Positions 11,880 to 23,439 of a stretch of 64,000 nucleotides of DNA are shown piece after piece. Under the pieces are notes generated by a model that saw only the letters and a program-made list of their open reading frames with translations, did no database searches and was not told where the DNA came from. The position numbers and the translations under genes were made by a program. Origin of the DNA: Ctenosaura bakeri (lineage: Eukaryota > Chordata > Lepidosauria > Squamata > Iguanidae); NCBI GenBank assembly GCA_948474755.1, contig CAOLHI010000738.1, positions 463,402 to 527,401 of the forward strand, written 5' to 3'. The first letter of the stretch is position 1. Every line of letters starts with the position of its first letter.

Positions 11880-12770
11880 TGCAGACCGAAGCCTACGCCG
11901 AGCGCATCATGGGACCTCCGGGCGGCTGGTGCCACACAAGCCCGGCATGCAAAGGTCCTCTATTTAACACGGCGTGGCGTCCAAAGCCAGGTCCAACATG
12001 GGGCCCCTGCTCAGCCCCTGTGGGAAAGGCGGAAGGGCAGCCAGACGACCCCCGCAGCGACTGCGCCCGTCCAACGACCGCCACCGCCTCCGCGGCTCCG
12101 TATTTACCTCCTGCTATGAACGAGCGGAGCCAGTAGAAGTCCCTGCGGGCGGGAGACGAGGGCAGCCGGGCGCTGGGCCCCGTCGCCGTCGCCTCGGTGG
12201 CCATGGCGCCCGGCTGGGTCACTCTCGAGGCACCGGGCGAGGGGAAGGGAGCGGCGGCGGCGGAGGAGGCGGCGGCTGGCGGACTCTGCCCGAGCCTCAC
12301 CGCCTCCGCCACATGCCGCCGGGCGGGCCGTGCCTCCTCGGTCCCGGAGGCGGAGCTCAGCCCGAAACACGGAGAAAGAAGCGGAAGGAGGCGGTTGCCC
12401 CGCCCGGTCCGAGGCCTCCTGCTAATGCTGACGGCTTAGTCCTTCTTCAGAGGGGGGGCTCTCGTACGCCGGCGCGACGCGGTCCCCTCCCTTCCTGGGC
12501 TCGGGCATCGCTCCGACCGCGGCCTCCCCGAGCTGCCCACCCAGGCCAGCGGCGCCCGCTGATAGCGTCAGAGGCTGGCGGAAGAAGCGGCTGGGCCGCC
12601 GGCGACAGCGGCGCGCCCGCTCCCTCCGGCCACTTCCCTCTTTTCCCCGCCCGCCACAGTGAGCTGCGCGGAAGGGAGAGGGAGCAGGCCGGGCGAGGCC
12701 TCGGCGGCGCTGCGGGAGAGGGGGTCAGACTAGATTGTCTGCCCCTTGCCACGTCTTGACCCTCCTCCGC
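11880..12770 (-). promoter_or_regulatory. SLC25A16: CpG island and presumptive SLC25A16 promoter
   Basis: GC- and CpG-rich sequence surrounds the start codon at 12204 and extends about 550 bases upstream on the minus strand. Such islands normally mark housekeeping-type promoters. Several long open frames cross it on both strands, but they look like by-products of high GC content. The exact transcription start cannot be read from sequence. Confidence 0.8.
12108..12204 (-). CDS. SLC25A16: SLC25A16 coding exon 1 (mitochondrial carrier, N-terminus)
   Basis: This is the first coding exon of a mitochondrial solute carrier of the SLC25A16 (Graves disease carrier) type, an inner-membrane transporter linked to coenzyme A metabolism. 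It reads M-A-T-E-A-T-A-T-G, a short Ala/Pro/Ser-rich leader, then ARRDFYWLRSFIAGG, which matches the start of transmembrane helix 1 in this family. The ATG at 12204 has a strong Kozak context (GCCATGG) and is the first in-frame ATG. The frame stays open upstream only from a GTG at 12312, which I do not use. The exon ends in phase 1 at a GTAAATA donor and joins exon 2 in frame to complete the glycine. The leader is about ten residues shorter than I recall for the human protein. A tiny upstream ORF (ATG at 12314, five codons) lies in the leader region. Identity is recognised from protein sequence and from the divergent TET1 neighbour. Confidence 0.95.
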
Positions 12771-12977
12771 ACTGGACAGGCTTCCTTTAAGAACGGCAGG
12801 CAGGCTGAAGTCCCACAGGGAAGGCTGTCCCCGCCATTTTATTCCCTTGTGGGGTCGGGTGGGGAAACAAGCTACACATTATGAGGAGTTTCGGCTTGTC
12901 GCACAGGTTTTAGTCACGTCACCGTCACTTCCTTCCTCGTTCAAGGTTTTGTTAATGCCTTTACTGGATTGCTAAAA

Positions 12978-12996
12978 TGTGTGTGTGTGTTTATAT

Positions 12997-13039
<43 letters not shown>
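12978..13039 (+). repeat. (TG)n/(TA)n microsatellite
   Basis: Dinucleotide repeat changing from TG to TA, just upstream of the SLC25A16 island. Confidence 0.9.
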
Positions 13040-13041
<2 letters not shown>

Positions 13042-13123
13042 GGGGAGGGACTGCGAATTCCGCAAAATTTTTCTTCAGGATTAAATGGTGCTAAATTTAT
13101 TGTCGTCGCCTCAGGCAAGCTGA

Positions 13124-13325
13124 GGCCATTTCCGCACCACCCTGTTATAGTGCGATTATTCCACTTTCAGCCTCCTGTGGAATTCTGGGGTTTGTAGTTG
13201 ACTGAGGCCCAAGAGCTCTCTGGCTGAGGATTCTAAAGGCCCCTCCCTGAGCTGCAAGCCCCAGGATTCCATAGGACGTGGAAAGTGGAATAATCGCGCT
13301 ATAAGAGTGTAGTGCAGAAATGGCC
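13124..13325 (+). mobile_element. Palindromic MITE (PIF/Harbinger-like), full copy
   Basis: A 202-bp fold-back element starting GGCCATTTCCGCACCAC and ending with the inverted equivalent. It is flanked by a 3-bp duplication, TGA (13121-13123 and 13326-13328). The arms carry TTATAGTGCGATTATTCCAC and the complementary sequence. Confidence 0.85.
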
Positions 13326-13404
13326 TGACTTACAAGATGGTGATTGCAGATTCACTTCACAGTATTAAGTATCACTTTACAGGTTTCCCTCTTATGTGTT
13401 GACC

Positions 13405-13515
13405 AAGGGTGGAAAGCATGCCATTCTCCAGTTGTGATTGGACTGCAACTCCCAGCATTCATCACAATTTGTTGTGCTAACCAGGGCTGCTGGGACTTGC
13501 AGTCCAGCAATATTG
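13405..13515 (+). mobile_element. Short inverted-repeat element of the GGACTACAACTCCCA family
   Basis: Arms related to TTGGACTGCAACTCCCAGCA and its complement around GGGACTTGCAGTCCAGCAAT. This family recurs at 20600, 28352, 31051, 32268, 37228 and 59812 in this window. Class not certain; probably a non-autonomous DNA transposon. Confidence 0.6.
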
Positions 13516-16500
13516 GGAGAGGTACATGACTCCCATCCCAGTTGTAGACAAATCACTGGATATGACCCCTATGTCCCCCCATAACCCCCCTAAGCTTAAA
13601 AATTTCTGGAGATATGAAAAGCCTAGTCTGTGAAATTTTAGAAATCCAATAAAGGTGCAACAGAACCCTGAATTTTGGTTCTTCTCGTGGATCCCTGGTG
13701 AGGAAGTGGAGACAGAATTCAAAGGATTGAAGTACAAGCAGTTTTTGAAAAAACACAGATAGTGATGAAACCTCATAAGGTTTCCCTCCGCCCTTAGAGC
13801 TTGGCTTCAACTGTCATGGGCGATGGATGAAAAAAAAATTCCCATCAACAACATACTGTTTTAAGCTATTTTCTCTTGTGATACAAAATGCGTTGGAATA
13901 GGCTGGTCTTCGATTAAGATGCGTTAGCTTTACAAAACACCTGCTTCTAGTACCGATGAACACTGTAAGAAACGGAGCAGTGACTCTGTGCATTTAAAAA
14001 AGATCTTCAAGGCATGGCTTTGGAAGACTGTTAACATAAGGAGCTACGCTTCAGGATTTGCCACTACACCGTTGTGGATCACATGGCTACCTTGTGTTTG
14101 TTATTCTCTTCATGTTTCTCCCAGATTATTTGTTTAAATGTTAAACAGTGAAATTTCCCTGCAATTTAAAAGGTGAATTGTCACTCCTGGAGACTGCAAG
14201 AGAGGCAATTCCAGGAAAAGGATGATCTGAAGATTCTGAAAAAAATTGAAAGCTACAAGAATAGCCTTGAGAGACACATGTGACTGCACAGATGCACTTT
14301 ATCCAGCTTTGCTTTATGAGGGTCTGAAATTGATCTGCAAAGGACAGAGTTGAACTTCCTTAAACTCTACTGTCTCCCCAAACTCCATACCCTCCTGCAT
14401 GTCTCACTTTCCAATTGTACCTCACTTTGCACAGAAAAGAGGAAAAAGAAAAGAGGAAAAAAATATATCTTGAGGAGGGAAGAGAAATGACAGCAGATGA
14501 GAAGGCAGTGCCTCGGGATGCCTTGTATCTCATGGCATCATCCAGTAAATGGGCTTGGTTTGGGAGCAGCCGTCTGGCCACTGGGACAAATCTATGTCCT
14601 TGTTCTTGTTTTATGGAAAAGGGCAAGTTTTACAGCATGGGTGGGGAACAGTAAACAGCACAAAACATGCCTCATTACAGGTAGGTAACAGGACTTTTCA
14701 GAAGAGTGAGAAGCCATATTGAATTGAGCTTGATCCTGTCTCTTGCCTCTGTTTTTAACTCATAGCATCACAGTTCCAAAAATGTGTGTCATCCTTTAAT
14801 TTTCAAAAAAACATTTGAATCTCCTCATATTGGGTATTATAACAAGCCTTAGTGTTATTCCTGCCATAAGAAGAGTTTTAAGATGTTTCAGCTCAGTAGT
14901 TTTTCACCCAGCGATAGATCTGGACAGTTGTAGAACTGCATAGTATACTTAGAGCTGATATATCCTGATCATTTTTCGAAATGTGGGACTGGACAACTGG
15001 GCAACAATAAAAAGATGCTATTCCTAGCCCTCTTTGTCTTCTGTTCCATCAGATTATACAATTTTTATTCCCCTCCACTCCCATTATATTATTGATCATC
15101 ATTGTCACAAGTGTGGTAGATTCCCTTTCTTTAAAGCAGTCCTGATGTTCTGAAAAAATGTTTCTGTGTGATCTGTGGCCATATATTGCTTCCGTCTCCA
15201 CCTTCTATTGTATTCTTTTTACATTTTAATTATTTGTTTATCTATTTTAACACAGAATAATAAACACTAACATTTTTAATGTAACTAAAGTGAGGGCACA
15301 ATACTAAAACATTTAAAAACACTAAACATTAACTCCCTATTTTACTAAAACATAAAGGTTTTCTGACCCCCCCAAAACAAACTGTAATGAAAGAGAAAAA
15401 AATAGAAAAAAGAAAACATTATTCTACCATGACAGATCCAACTAAGCATTCTTACTAAAATTAGTAATAACTGTAGCCACAAATTATTGCACTGTTAGAT
15501 TTCTTATTTTCAAAAATCTATAAATAGTTGTTTCCAGTCTTCCAAGAAATCTTCAGCTGGCTTATCCTACTCATGTAGTTTGACTATTTGGGGTAGTTCA
15601 ACAAGATTAGCAATCTAATCTTCAGTCTGTTTCCAGGTTTGAGCAATATTCTTGCAGTTGTTATTACACAATGAAGGGGTAGTCCATATTTACTGTTCAA
15701 TTCCTTATACATAATATCCAACAAAAACATTTCTGGTGACATTACAAAATCCTTTAAATTATTTTGAATTTACATATGCATTTTAGAGCAATAACTTTTG
15801 TCTTCCTGTAAGTCCACACACATGGAAAAAGGAACCTTCCTTTTCTTGACATGCCCAGCAATCATCTACTATTGTGTTCTGATGCCTACCATTCTTGCCC
15901 TTTTGAGATGGGTGTGTCTATTTGTTACTTTGCTTGACTCAGTGGGCAAGGAGGATGTGGGTTTCTGTTTTGATACATTTCAGCTATTACACATCTTTTC
16001 TGCTTGTTACAGGTACAATGGAGAAAGAAAACCTGTCCTTGGAAAGAGGATATGATGCTAGTTAATACCATCCTCTCTGCCACGATTCTTCTCAGTCCCC
16101 TTGTGATTTGCAAGTTCAAATATCTACAAAATGTGCCACCGCGCTTCAGCCTCAATACAGAACCAGGCATACAAGGAAATGACAAAGCTTTTTGTAGCCT
16201 AGCAACAGCACTACCAAATTACTACTACCTCTTTCTTATTTCCTTTGTCATTTTGCACTGACAGGTATTTATGCTTCTACCACTAGGGCTCAGGCAAGAG
16301 CTTGTAGTTTTGTTGGTGAAGTTGACTGGGAGAAAGGCAGCTCTTGTAGCGCTGAAGTTAAACTTATCTGTTTTGTTTGCACCTTCCAAGTGAAGATAGA
16401 AAGCATCTCTGGATGATGAAGGAAGCCCGGAGATGATAGCTAAGAGGTTCTGAATGCTGACAGTTCAGCAGTGCTGTAGAGAATAAAGCACACGTCCTGA

Positions 16501-16850
16501 AGGCTCAATGTGATCATATCTACTTCAAGTAGTGATGAGGAGGTCACATGTCACTCTGTGCACGTTGAAAGAACACATGGAGGGAATTGTGGAGCCACCT
16601 GAATTAACCCCATGACCCAGAGATCTGAGGGAAACACGCTAGTATTCCTGAAGTCTAGGTTAAGAGAAGTAATAAAATCTAATCACAGAACCACAGCAAC
16701 TACACTGAGTCAGTACTTGAGCAAACCATGTCTATGTTCAGTTTTGCGAGGTCTGGGTCAGTTCAGGACTTCATGATTGTCACAATAATGATGAGGCTAT
16801 TCAAACATGTCATCAGCCCAACACATACAGTGGGTCAAACTCTAAATTTA

Positions 16851-17021
16851 GGCATTTCTTCACTAGACTGTTATAGTGCTATTATTCCACTTTCAATATC
16901 CTATGGAATCCTGGAGTTTGCAGTTTAGGGAGGGGCCCCTCCCTAAATTGCAAACCCCAGGATTCCATAGGATATTGAAAGTGGAATAATAGCACTATAA
17001 CAGTCTACTGTGGAAATGGCC
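16851..17021 (+). mobile_element. Palindromic MITE, full copy, TTA duplication
   Basis: 171-bp nearly complete palindrome; the two arms meet in GGGAGGGGCCCCTCCC. Flanked by TTA (16848-16850 and 17022-17024). Confidence 0.87.
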
Positions 17022-19109
17022 TTAGTTGTCAGTATTGGACAGGAAGGTGGTGATCTAAAAGATTTTGCCATCTTTCCTTTGTTATGACCAGAACACTTCC
17101 TGTAGAGATTTATACCCTTGGTGATTTTTCTCCTTTGCTAGGGAGTGAGGCCTGTTAGAAAGTTCTGTCCCCACCCCACCCCAACAGTTGATAGATTCCA
17201 GAAGTCTCGGGGATTTTCTGATATGGCTGGTCCATCTGTGGAATGTGGATCTGAAGCTGTGGGAAGGGAAGTGCCAAATATGTTCGCCTTTTATTTTTGT
17301 TGTTTCTGTTGTTTACTTGAAGTGTACTCTACCATGAATATGGAGTATGATTTGTGGTTTATGTATTCTGCGTATACAGTTATTGCTCAAATGTAATCAC
17401 ACTCTGTCCCAATAGCTGATCACTTAGCCAGAACTGCATCTTCTTTCTCCAGCTTCCTGATCATCATTATTCCAAATGCTATAGCTACTTTAAAATGAAT
17501 AGGTGAACCTATCACTCGCTGTGCATATTGAAAAAATACGTGGAGGCGGTTATGCTATCTCTATGCACTGCCACAGCTACATGCTGCCTCCTCTGATGAA
17601 TGAATGTCAATGAGAATGAGTTATCTGCACAAGCCTTTGTAGAAATCCTGTCCTGAAAGGGGTACCCCCTAAAATGTGAGATCTCTCAATGTGTGCAGAT
17701 ATACATTTAGAATATTAATTCTCTTTAACATCCATTGGATGTTATTCAGAAAGTGAAGCTAGCTTTCACAACCTGCCCTGTACACTCTTCAATGTGTTGA
17801 GTTTTCGTGAATCCCCCTTCTGTCCTCCAACTCTGTTCCCAGTTGTAGCAATTTTGAGCAATTTCTCTGCTATCTTTATTTATTTTTTTCTGAGATATTT
17901 TCTACCTAAGCAACTAGCTACCTGCCCACATATATGGAAACAGAGAATTTAAGAAACTCCTACAGTCATCTGCTTATGACCATGTTGAATCTTCTTGGCC
18001 AGATGTAGGACAGACCTCTCTGTAATTTGTGTAGGGCACATAGCTTGGGAAAGCCACAGCAGAGATCATAACAAACTTTTTAACTATCTTCATTTTCCCT
18101 GTACAGTTGGGAAAACTCACCTGTATAGCCAATATTGCATTCAAATTAGTTTGTTTTTCAATTTAAGAGGAAAAATCAGGAGGATTCATATGTGTATAAG
18201 CAATTGCAATCAAAGTCATTCTTGTAAATTACAGTCTTGATACATTATTTATATAGGATTGCACTATACATTTGCATTAAAGTAGCCAGATGCAAAAGAT
18301 AGCAGTGCTCCTAAGACTTCACTAAGACTTCACTAGTTGTATAGGAGATGAAATTTCAACTGGTTTTTCTCGTATGATAAATTACACCTGCTGCAATTAA
18401 GGTGCTGGAACCCTGCTCTCTTTTGCATCTGTCTGTCCTACAGCAAACACGTCTTATTTGACCGTGATAAGTCACACAAGCAAGAATACAATCAGTATTG
18501 TGAATGGGCTATAAATGCAGTAAAAATGAGGTCTTCAAAATATTAGTACATAAAAGGATTATTTGGGACACTCCTTACCTGGAGCATTATTTTCTTTCAG
18601 CATAGTCTTAATATTGGCTCTCATTACTGTCAAACTATACTATCCAGAGTTAAAAATGATCCAGGTATAATGGCTTCATTATTCTCTCATTATTCCCAAT
18701 TTAATATAAGGTACAATAGTGGTTAATAAGAAGCTGAGGTTGGTGTAGATGCAATACCCTTTATCTATGGGTACCCTTCTCTATTAAGTCCCTTTACACA
18801 CACACCGTTTCTTAAGAGTGTTTATGTAATAGAAAAAGTATTCTCTTAGTACAGGTGCATTCAAGACAGCCCCTACCTCTCAGAAGGAGGGAGAAATGAA
18901 AGGAACTGTAGTTCCACTGGGAGAGTGAAGAAATTAACTGTTTTTCTATTGAAGTCAGTGTGGAAATGATCTATTATTGCATGGAGAGCTAGATATTGAT
19001 ACAATCCAAGTGTAATCCACAACAAAGGAGGGAAACAGCAATGAGATGTATTCCAAAGATTTAGCACGTGCTCTGAGTTACCTTAAGGTAGTGATGTATT
19101 TATGTATTT

Positions 19110-19905
19110 ATGTCTTTTACTCCAGATCTCAAGTCTCTTCTTTCAAGTCTCAAGTCAAGTCTCAAGTTCTTGCAAGGTACTTTCAAGCCAAGTCTCAAGT
19201 GTGAGAGCCAACCTACCATATATCAATCTATTTATATATACCCCAGCCTATATCCAGAATTTCTTGTCAAATAAAGTCAGTTTTAATAATCAGTAGATCC
19301 AGCCCTCCACATTTGCAATTTTGCCACCAGCTTTGGAAGTGAGGAATAGGATTCTTTTTATTTCTCATTTGTGAGGCTGGAGGCTTTCTCAGAACTGAGA
19401 AATAGAATCCTTATTCTCCATTACTGAAGTTTGAAAAGCCTTAGAAGGAAGGAGCCTTCCTCCTCAAGCTCATTGCCTAACACATTTTCTGTTCCCCTCT
19501 GAGAAATGTGCTCTGCATTCTAGTGCCTTCTGCTGTTAGGATAAGTTTAAGAAAGCTCCTCCTATATGCAGAGAGGACAGGCTGCTGAGCAGGTTTCAAA
19601 CTAGCCCCAAGCCCGTTGCCTAACCCGTTTGCTATTCACCTCTGAGAAATGTGCCCACTCTTTGGGTTTGGGACAGATCATCATGTGACCGGTAGGCAAA
19701 AAGAGATGGAAACGTTGTTCAAAGTTGTAAGGTTTCTGGACAAATATGTTGTTACTGAACCAAAAGTAGCAAGCTGGTCACTAAAAATACATAAGTCACG
19801 AGTGAAGTCGAGTCAGTGCATCATTTATTGATGAGTCAAGTCCAAGGTGAGTCATTGAAGCAACTTAAGTCTGGCTTGCATTCAAGTCAATTGACTTGAA
19901 TCTAC
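19110..19905. repeat. AAGTC-rich repeat block, possibly an unclassified transposon
   Basis: Degenerate TCAAGTC / GAGTC pentamers cluster at 19126-19200 and again at 19796-19905. Between them is an internal direct duplication (TTGCCTAAC ... CTCTGAGAAATGTG) at about 19471-19516 and 19613-19655, roughly 142 bp apart. The outer ends (GATCTCAAGTC and the complement of GACTTGAATC) are weakly inverted to each other. Family not recognised. Confidence 0.4.
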
Positions 19906-20599
19906 ATGACTGCCTTAAGATAGCTAGATGCCCAAAAGAATTAAAAAATAGCCAGACCTCCTCCTTTGACTTAACAACAACCCACTTTGGAGGGATCATG
20001 TGTGAAGTTTTCAAGGGACAGAAACAAACATAGAGAAGAGCAATATTTTTGGTCTACAATTCCAAGAATTCTTTAGCCAGTGACCATGCTGCCTAGAGAA
20101 TTCTGGGAACTATAGTCTAAAACTTATTTTTCTGAGCTCTAGGAGAGAGTAAATACTTATCACCTATTAATATATGATGTTAAAAGTATCAAACTAAAAC
20201 TTGAAACGCTAAGGATCCCAAATTGCTTTTACAGACATATTTGCCTTTTTGTGTGAACATAAGTCACACAACAATGGAAAGCTCCTTGAAACACCTCTGT
20301 CCATTACTTAAGTGAGGGACAAGAAGCAATGATATTGTACTGCATTCATCAACTTGGTGCCTTTCAGAAGTGTAAGGCTAAACTTCCAACATTCCTGACC
20401 ATTAATTGGAAGCTGATGAGAGTAGCCGTTGTAGGTAACAGATAGTGAAAGGCTGATATAGTATATCTGGGCCATGAGGTTCATATATACTAGTGGCTTC
20501 AATCTATGTGGGTTTCCTGCCTTGGTCTTGCTGCACTGTCGAAGGAAAATGCTGTATATAAGAATCAGCTAAAGAACAGGATTTCTCAGATCAGAGATG

Positions 20600-20730
20600 A
20601 AGAATTCATGGCTCACCTGATATTGCTGGACTACAGTGTCCATCTTCTGTCACTGTTGGTCATGTTAGCTAAGAGCTGATAAGAGTCACAGTCCAGCAGC
20701 ATTTGGAGGACCAGATGCTTCCCTATCCAT
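20600..20730 (+). mobile_element. GGACTACAACTCCCA-family element (degraded)
   Basis: Arms TGCTGGACTACAGTGTCC and CACAGTCCAGCAGCATTTGG pair imperfectly. Same family as 13405-13515. Confidence 0.5.
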
Positions 20731-21573
20731 ATTATACCGTTAAGATCTAAGTGCAGATGTTACCAGCTGAACTTCTGCTACTTTTTCTTCAGTTATTGTA
20801 AAAACAGACAGATCATATGTGGCTCCTTATGCCTCAAACTTGATAGTGATAGTGATATTGGTTGCCTGGTTGTTATTATAGCTTGTCACTTTAGACTCAG
20901 AGAAACTGTGTTCTGCTCCAGGAAGAAAACATTCCTTTATCTCTTGCATGGGCACCTCCTGTATGTTGGTCTATTCCAGCAAAACCAACAGATTCTCATG
21001 GTCATGGCACCCTAAAGACTAACCAGTGTTTTTTGGTATAAGCTTGACTGGAACCTACTGCATCAGATGTATAGAGTATGGCTCCAGCTGGCAGGTATCT
21101 TAATTGCCAACTGAAGATACACTGCATTAATCTAACCAAATGGGCTGTAGTCCATAAAACCCTGTGCAAAATGAAACTTGTTAATATTTGAGACACCACA
21201 GGATTCTTCATAATTAAAAATTATTAAATAATTATTTGAATATTAAAATAATATTTAAAAAATTAAAAATTGTTCTCAGCTTCGTAATTTAGATTGGGGT
21301 GAACAGAAAGTAGCCTGTACTGTTCCTGGAGGTCCACTCAGCACCTTTTGATTGCCAGAATGCCTGCAAAAAAATGCTACCCTATAATGGATTTGAAACT
21401 GATCCAGGTACACACTTCTTAAACAAGACTATACACTTAGGATAATTTTCAGAAATTAGTTGTGTGTGAAGAAATCAAGAGCTTTATTGCTTTATCTATG
21501 GAGAACACAATGGCTGACCACTGGGTTCTAGTTAAAAGAGAAAATACATATTGGAAGACTACAGTTAGATTTA

Positions 21574-21770
21574 GGCCATTTCCGCACAGCACTGTTATAG
21601 TGCTTTTATTCCACTTTCAACATCCTGTGGAATTCTGGAGTTTGTAGATCACTGAGGCCAAAGAGTTCTCTGGCTGAGAATTCTAAATGCCCCTCCCTAA
21701 ACTGCAAACCTAAGGATTCCACAGGGTATTGAAAGTAGAATAATAGCACTATAACAGTATAGAAATGACC
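21574..21770 (+). mobile_element. Palindromic MITE, full copy
   Basis: Starts GGCCATTTCCGCACAGCAC and ends ...AGAAATGACC. The flanks are TTA on the left and TAA on the right, so the duplication is unclear. The next copy begins 31 bp further on. Confidence 0.82.
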
Positions 21771-21801
21771 TAATTCTTTAGTTAGATTTTAGTTAGCCTG
21801 A

Positions 21802-22003
21802 GGCCATTTCCGCACTGCACTATCATAGTGCTGTTATTCCACTTTCAACATCCTATGGAATCCTGGGGTTTGCAGTTTAGGGAGGGACACTTAGAATTCT
21901 CAGCCAGAGAGCTCTTTGACCTCGGCAAACTACAAACCCCAGAATTCCACAGGATGGTGAAAGTGGAATAATTGCACCATAACAGTGTAATGCAGAAATG
22001 GCC
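21802..22003 (+). mobile_element. Palindromic MITE, full copy
   Basis: Starts GGCCATTTCCGCACTGCAC and ends GCAGAAATGGCC; flanks TGA and TAA. The centre AGAATTCTCAGCCAGAGAGC matches the longer (~200-bp) form of the family. Confidence 0.83.
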
Positions 22004-22132
22004 TAAGCCTGAGGGCAGAAACTTGTGTATTTCTTAAAAAAATGCTGTGCAATGCTCAGTTCTTGGATTATTTACTAATTAGATTAAAAACACTTGTATT
22101 TCCCTAAAGACACTTCCCTGTTCTTCCCTATT

Positions 22133-22480
22133 GTTGCCCTCACCGCAACACTGTAAAGTTGCTACAGTGGGGCTGGGGGGGTAGGGGAGTAATTGGTCCA
22201 AAGTCACTTACTGAGCTTCAAGACTGAGTAATGAGTTGCATTTGAGCCTATTGTTTATTTTCTGGTTACCTTTCTATCCCACCTTTCCTCCAGTGAGATC
22301 AAGGTGGAAAACATGGTTTCTTCCTTCCCACCTAAAGCAACTCTGTGAGGTAGGCCAAGGTGATTGAGAGTTCCCCAAATTCACAGAATGAGTTTCACAT
22401 ATTAGTGGGGAATAGAATTTGGATATAATCCAATGTCTGCATAGAGCTTTCTCTGAAGTTCAACACTCTAACTGCAGTAG
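22133..22480 (-). mobile_element. Two degraded tRNA-like SINE or LINE 3' fragments in tandem
   Basis: Two stretches resemble a common amniote repeat: CACTGTAAAGTTGCTACAGT ... GGTCCAAAGTCACTTACTGAG at 22133-22250, and TTCTATCCCACCTTTCCTCC ... ACACTCTAACTGCAGT at 22255-22480. Divergent; the assignment is by pattern only. Confidence 0.4.
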
Positions 22481-22699
22481 GATGCTAACGGAAGAGGTGA
22501 CACGGCTGCTTAATTGATTGTCCTGAGAAAGATATGAAGGGGTGATGATTTAGTGAAAGGTATGGGGAAACTCTGACTGTCGTAAAAATTTTCCTAACAT
22601 TTTCTCTGTAATTAATCCGCTGCCATCATCTAGTTATTTGCTAAATTTGCATGGGATCCATCTGTTAGGCTTTCTAGGAATGACTGATGATTGATTCTA

Positions 22700-22900
22700 A
22701 AGGCAACAGATCCTCTCTGATATTAAACAGGGCCAGCCCTGGTTAGTATTCAGATGGGAGCAGCCAACAAATGCCAGGTGCTGTAGGCAGCATTTCAGAG
22801 GCAGGCACTGCCAGAACCACCTCTGAGTATTCCTTGCCTAAGAAAACCCTATGAAGTTAATGGGGCCACCATAAGTCACTTCAAGGCAGGCATGCATGCA
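22700..22900 (+). mobile_element. 5S-rRNA-derived SINE
   Basis: The head is related to 5S rRNA (TCTCTGATATTAAACAGGGC ... CCTGGTTAGTATTCAGATGG ... GGTGCTGTAGGC). It is followed by a SINE body with CACCTCTGAGTATTCCTTGC and the shared tail CCATAAGTCACTTCAAGGCA. Not a functional 5S gene. Confidence 0.85.
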
Positions 22901-22997
22901 GTATCTATGCTGTCTGTGGGGATTCTTTAAAAAAATAAGTTTTTGCAGGACCTCGAAAAGCTGGTTTCAGGAGTAGCAACCAATGTGAGTAGTCTTA

Positions 22998-23177
22998 AGC
23001 CATTTCTGCACTAGACTTTTATAGCGTTATGATTCCACTTGAAACATCCTCTGGAATCCTGGGGTTTGCAGTTTTGGGAGGGGCCAGCAGGCCCCTCCCA
23101 AAACTGCAAACCCCAGGATTCCAGAGGATGTTTCAAGTGGAATCATAACGCTATAAAAGTCTAGTGTGGAAATGGCC
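22998..23177 (+). mobile_element. Palindromic MITE, near-perfect 180-bp hairpin, TTA duplication
   Basis: The two ~88-bp arms are almost perfectly complementary around a 4-base centre (GGGGCC-AGCA-GGCCCC). Flanked by TTA (22995-22997 and 23178-23180). The terminal G is mutated to A on the left. The near-identity of the arms suggests a young copy or a recently corrected palindrome. Confidence 0.92.
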
Positions 23178-23439
23178 TTAATCAGACCTCAACAGATACA
23201 CCAGATGTATATTCTAGCGTCTAGACAAGTCAGTTTATTTGCATCCAAAGGAAAATTCAAAGCACAGGCCAGTTTTAGGCCTGTTTCTTGGAAACACCAG
23301 AGGAGGAAGATTTAAAGCCATGGGAAACTTTTGCTAAAGAACTGTACTGTTGGTATGATCATACCAGGCTGATGCTGGTGCGTCCTGCGCGAATAGTTAA
23401 AACGTTGACCTAACCACTGTCCCCGACAGTCTAGGGGGT

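Larger units (their letters stand above)
8550..12107 (-). other. SLC25A16 intron 1
   Basis: This intron lies between exons 1 and 2. It contains two half-copies of the palindromic MITE (9154-9205 and 11693-11760) and a GC-rich hAT element (10848-11516). The rest is AT-rich without recognised features. Confidence 0.75.
12771..23439. other. Intergenic region between divergent SLC25A16 and TET1
   Basis: About 10.7 kb without a recognisable gene. It holds five full MITE copies, two GGACTACAACTCCCA-type elements, a SINE cluster near 22.1-22.9 kb and an AAGTC-rich repeat at 19.1-19.9 kb. I recognise nothing in 13530-16850 or 17030-19100. Confidence 0.7.

Noticed and set aside
12205..12312. N-terminal extension of SLC25A16 from a GTG at 12312
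   Set aside because: It needs a non-ATG start; the ATG at 12204 has a strong Kozak context and suits the family.
11974..12759. 261-codon plus-strand frame across the SLC25A16 island
   Set aside because: Antisense to SLC25A16 exon 1 and composed of GC-driven Gly/Arg/Pro runs.
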